A DNA stretch of 60,755 nt from a bacterium. Its GTDB lineage: Bacteria > Chloroflexota > Dormibacteria > Aeolococcales > Aeolococcaceae. The notes under the pieces were generated by a model, which was given only the letters and a program-made list of their open reading frames with translations, was not told the DNA's origin and did no database searches. The translations under genes and the position numbers were made by a program. Each line of letters begins with the position of its first letter. Position 1 is the first letter of the stretch. The stretch is taken from NCBI GenBank assembly GCA_014874355.1, contig JACWAJ010000065.1, forward strand, positions 1-60,755, given 5' to 3'. Of the stretch, positions 57,110 to 60,755 are shown piece by piece.

Positions 57110-58510
57110 GCTGAGCCGGCTGATTCAGGGCGGCATGGGGATTGGTGTTTCCGGCTGGCCACTGGCGCGGGCCGTAGCCAGCCGCGGTCATCTCGGGGTT
57201 GTGTCCGGAACGGCCATTGACGCTGTGCTGGTGCGACGCCTGCAGGACGGCGACCCTGCTGGGGAATTGCGCCGTGCCATGGCGCACTTCCCGGTTTCCG
57301 CGATTGCGGAAGCGGTGCTGGAACGCTACTTCATTCCCGGGGGGCGCGACCCCAAGGCTCCATATCGGGCACTCACGATGCACTCTCATCGGGAGCAGCA
57401 CGCGGTCCAGGACCTGCTGGTGCTGGCATCGTTTGTCGAGGTCTGGCTCGCGAGGGAAGGTCACGGCGGTGCGGTTGGGATCAACCTGCTCACCAAGGTG
57501 CAGATTCCTACGGTGCCATCACTTTTCGGGGCGATGCTGGCCAGTGTGGACTGCGTCCTCATGGGCGCGGGGATTCCACGCGATATCCCCGGGATTCTCG
57601 ATACGCTGGCTGACGGGCGTGGTGTCGAGACGCAGCTCGAGCTGTCCGGTACGGGTGTGGCTGCACCGATCTTGCGTTTCGATCCCACTCGTTTCACAAC
57701 AGGGGACGCGCTCGTGCGTCCGGCCTTTTTGGCGATCGTCTCCTCGCACGTTCTGGCGACGGTGTTGAGCCGAAAGGCGACAGGGACGGTCGATGGGTTT
57801 GTGGTCGAGGCGCCGAGCGCAGGCGGGCACAACGCTCCTCCTCGCGGCCGGCCTGCGGTCTTCGACGCGATCGGACAACCCATCTACGGCGAGCGAGACA
57901 GCGTCGATCTCGCGGCGCTGGCAGCCCTTGGCCTGCCATTTTGGCTCGCGGGCGGAGTAGATACACCCGAACTATTGCGGTCGGCAATCGAAGCCGGTGC
58001 CACCGGCGCACAAGTTGGCACGCTCTTTGCCTTCTGTCGCGAGTCGGGGATGGAGCCGGCCTTACGCCACCAGGTGATCGACCTCGTGCGTTGTGGGGGG
58101 GTACACGTGCTCACGTCTTCACGGGCTTCGTCGACGGGATATCCCTTCAAGGTGGCGTCGGTCCCGGGCACGTTGTCCGAGGCGAGCGTATACGCGGCTC
58201 GCGAGCGAATATGCGATCTCGGTTACTTGCGTGAGGCCTACGTCAAGCCCAACGGCTCGATTGGCTACCGTTGCGCTGCCGAACCGCTGGACACGTACTT
58301 GGCCAAGGGCGGATCACTCGAAGACACCATGGGGCGCACCTGCTTGTGCAACGGACTGGCCGCGACCATCGGTTTAGGACAAGTGCGGCCGGGCGGTGCG
58401 ATCGAGCCCCCGATTGTCACCAGCGGGGATGGCTTGGCTGCCATAGCACGCGTACTCGGCGACCGAGAGGACTACTCGGCCGCCGATGTCATCGCGTACT
58501 TGACAGCGCC

Positions 58511-58514
<4 letters not shown>
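57102..58514 (+). CDS. Nitronate monooxygenase-like flavoprotein (TTG start proposed)
   Basis: [59 protein letters not shown]. Confidence 0.88.
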
Positions 58515-60409
<1,895 letters not shown>

Positions 60410-60579
60410 GAGGTGATGCCCTCCCTAAGGGTTGGTTACGAGATTATCTTGCCCATCTGGGCGGGTTCTCCGGTGGTGTGCCCAGCACTCCTGCGATACC
60501 CGCGTAGGCTTGGATGCTAAACGTCTCGCCTGACAGTCTGTCCTGTGCCACGCTTTCTGGGGCAGGTGTGAGTGCCCGG

Positions 60580-60607
60580 GGTTCTCGTTCAAGGTGATGC
60601 GAGAACC
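60580..60607. repeat. Inverted repeat GGTTCTCG-N12-CGAGAACC upstream of dnaK
   Basis: Direct reading; function unknown. Confidence 0.4.
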
Positions 60608-60755
60608 TCTCGTCGCGGTACCTGTGGTGTGAGCCAGTCCACTTAGATGCGAGACAGTGGGCCGGAGCGGAGAGGCAGCTTGTGTTGGGGTCCACGAGCG
60701 AACTATCCAGGGCTTCTGGAGCGCTGCTGGAGGCATGGGCTTTCGCCTTCAGATC

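Noticed and set aside
60425-60736. Short minus-strand ORFs upstream of dnaK
   Set aside because: No recognisable domain and no convincing RBS; possibly decayed sequence, but not enough evidence to call a transposase remnant.

Overview
High-GC bacterial chromosomal window, 60.8 kb, almost entirely protein coding. No CRISPR array, no tRNA and no intact transposase gene was seen. Its core is an extended division and cell wall (dcw) region: mraZ-rsmH-ftsL-ftsI-mraY-murD-ftsW-murG-(MurC/Mpl-like)-murB-ddl-alpha/beta hydrolase-(membrane MurF-like)-ftsQ ... ftsA-ftsZ-nrdR-ileS-lspA-rluD-gmk-coaC/coaB-priA-def-fmt-smpB. Upstream lie mannose-activation genes, metK, acyl-CoA carboxylase/HMG-CoA lyase, rnhB, lon and rnhA; hflX and dnaK lie downstream. 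RNA genes recognised are RNase P RNA (rnpB) and tmRNA (ssrA). The most interesting signals are: (1) a Mur-ligase set with an Mpl-type enzyme in the murC slot, no murE in the cluster, and a MurF-like ligase fused to a multi-TM domain next to an alpha/beta hydrolase; (2) a CsoR-like palindrome upstream of a 34-aa Met/His-rich membrane micropeptide that is missing from the ORF track; (3) two 179-bp elements with long terminal inverted repeats, one of which supplies the end of the murC-like CDS; (4) decaying genes (htpX, yggS, an MGH1-like glycosidase, a Doc toxin); (5) a candidate structured RNA plus terminator before ftsA; (6) a short tmRNA tag ending in PMAA. All functional calls come from motif recognition by eye; no database search was run.
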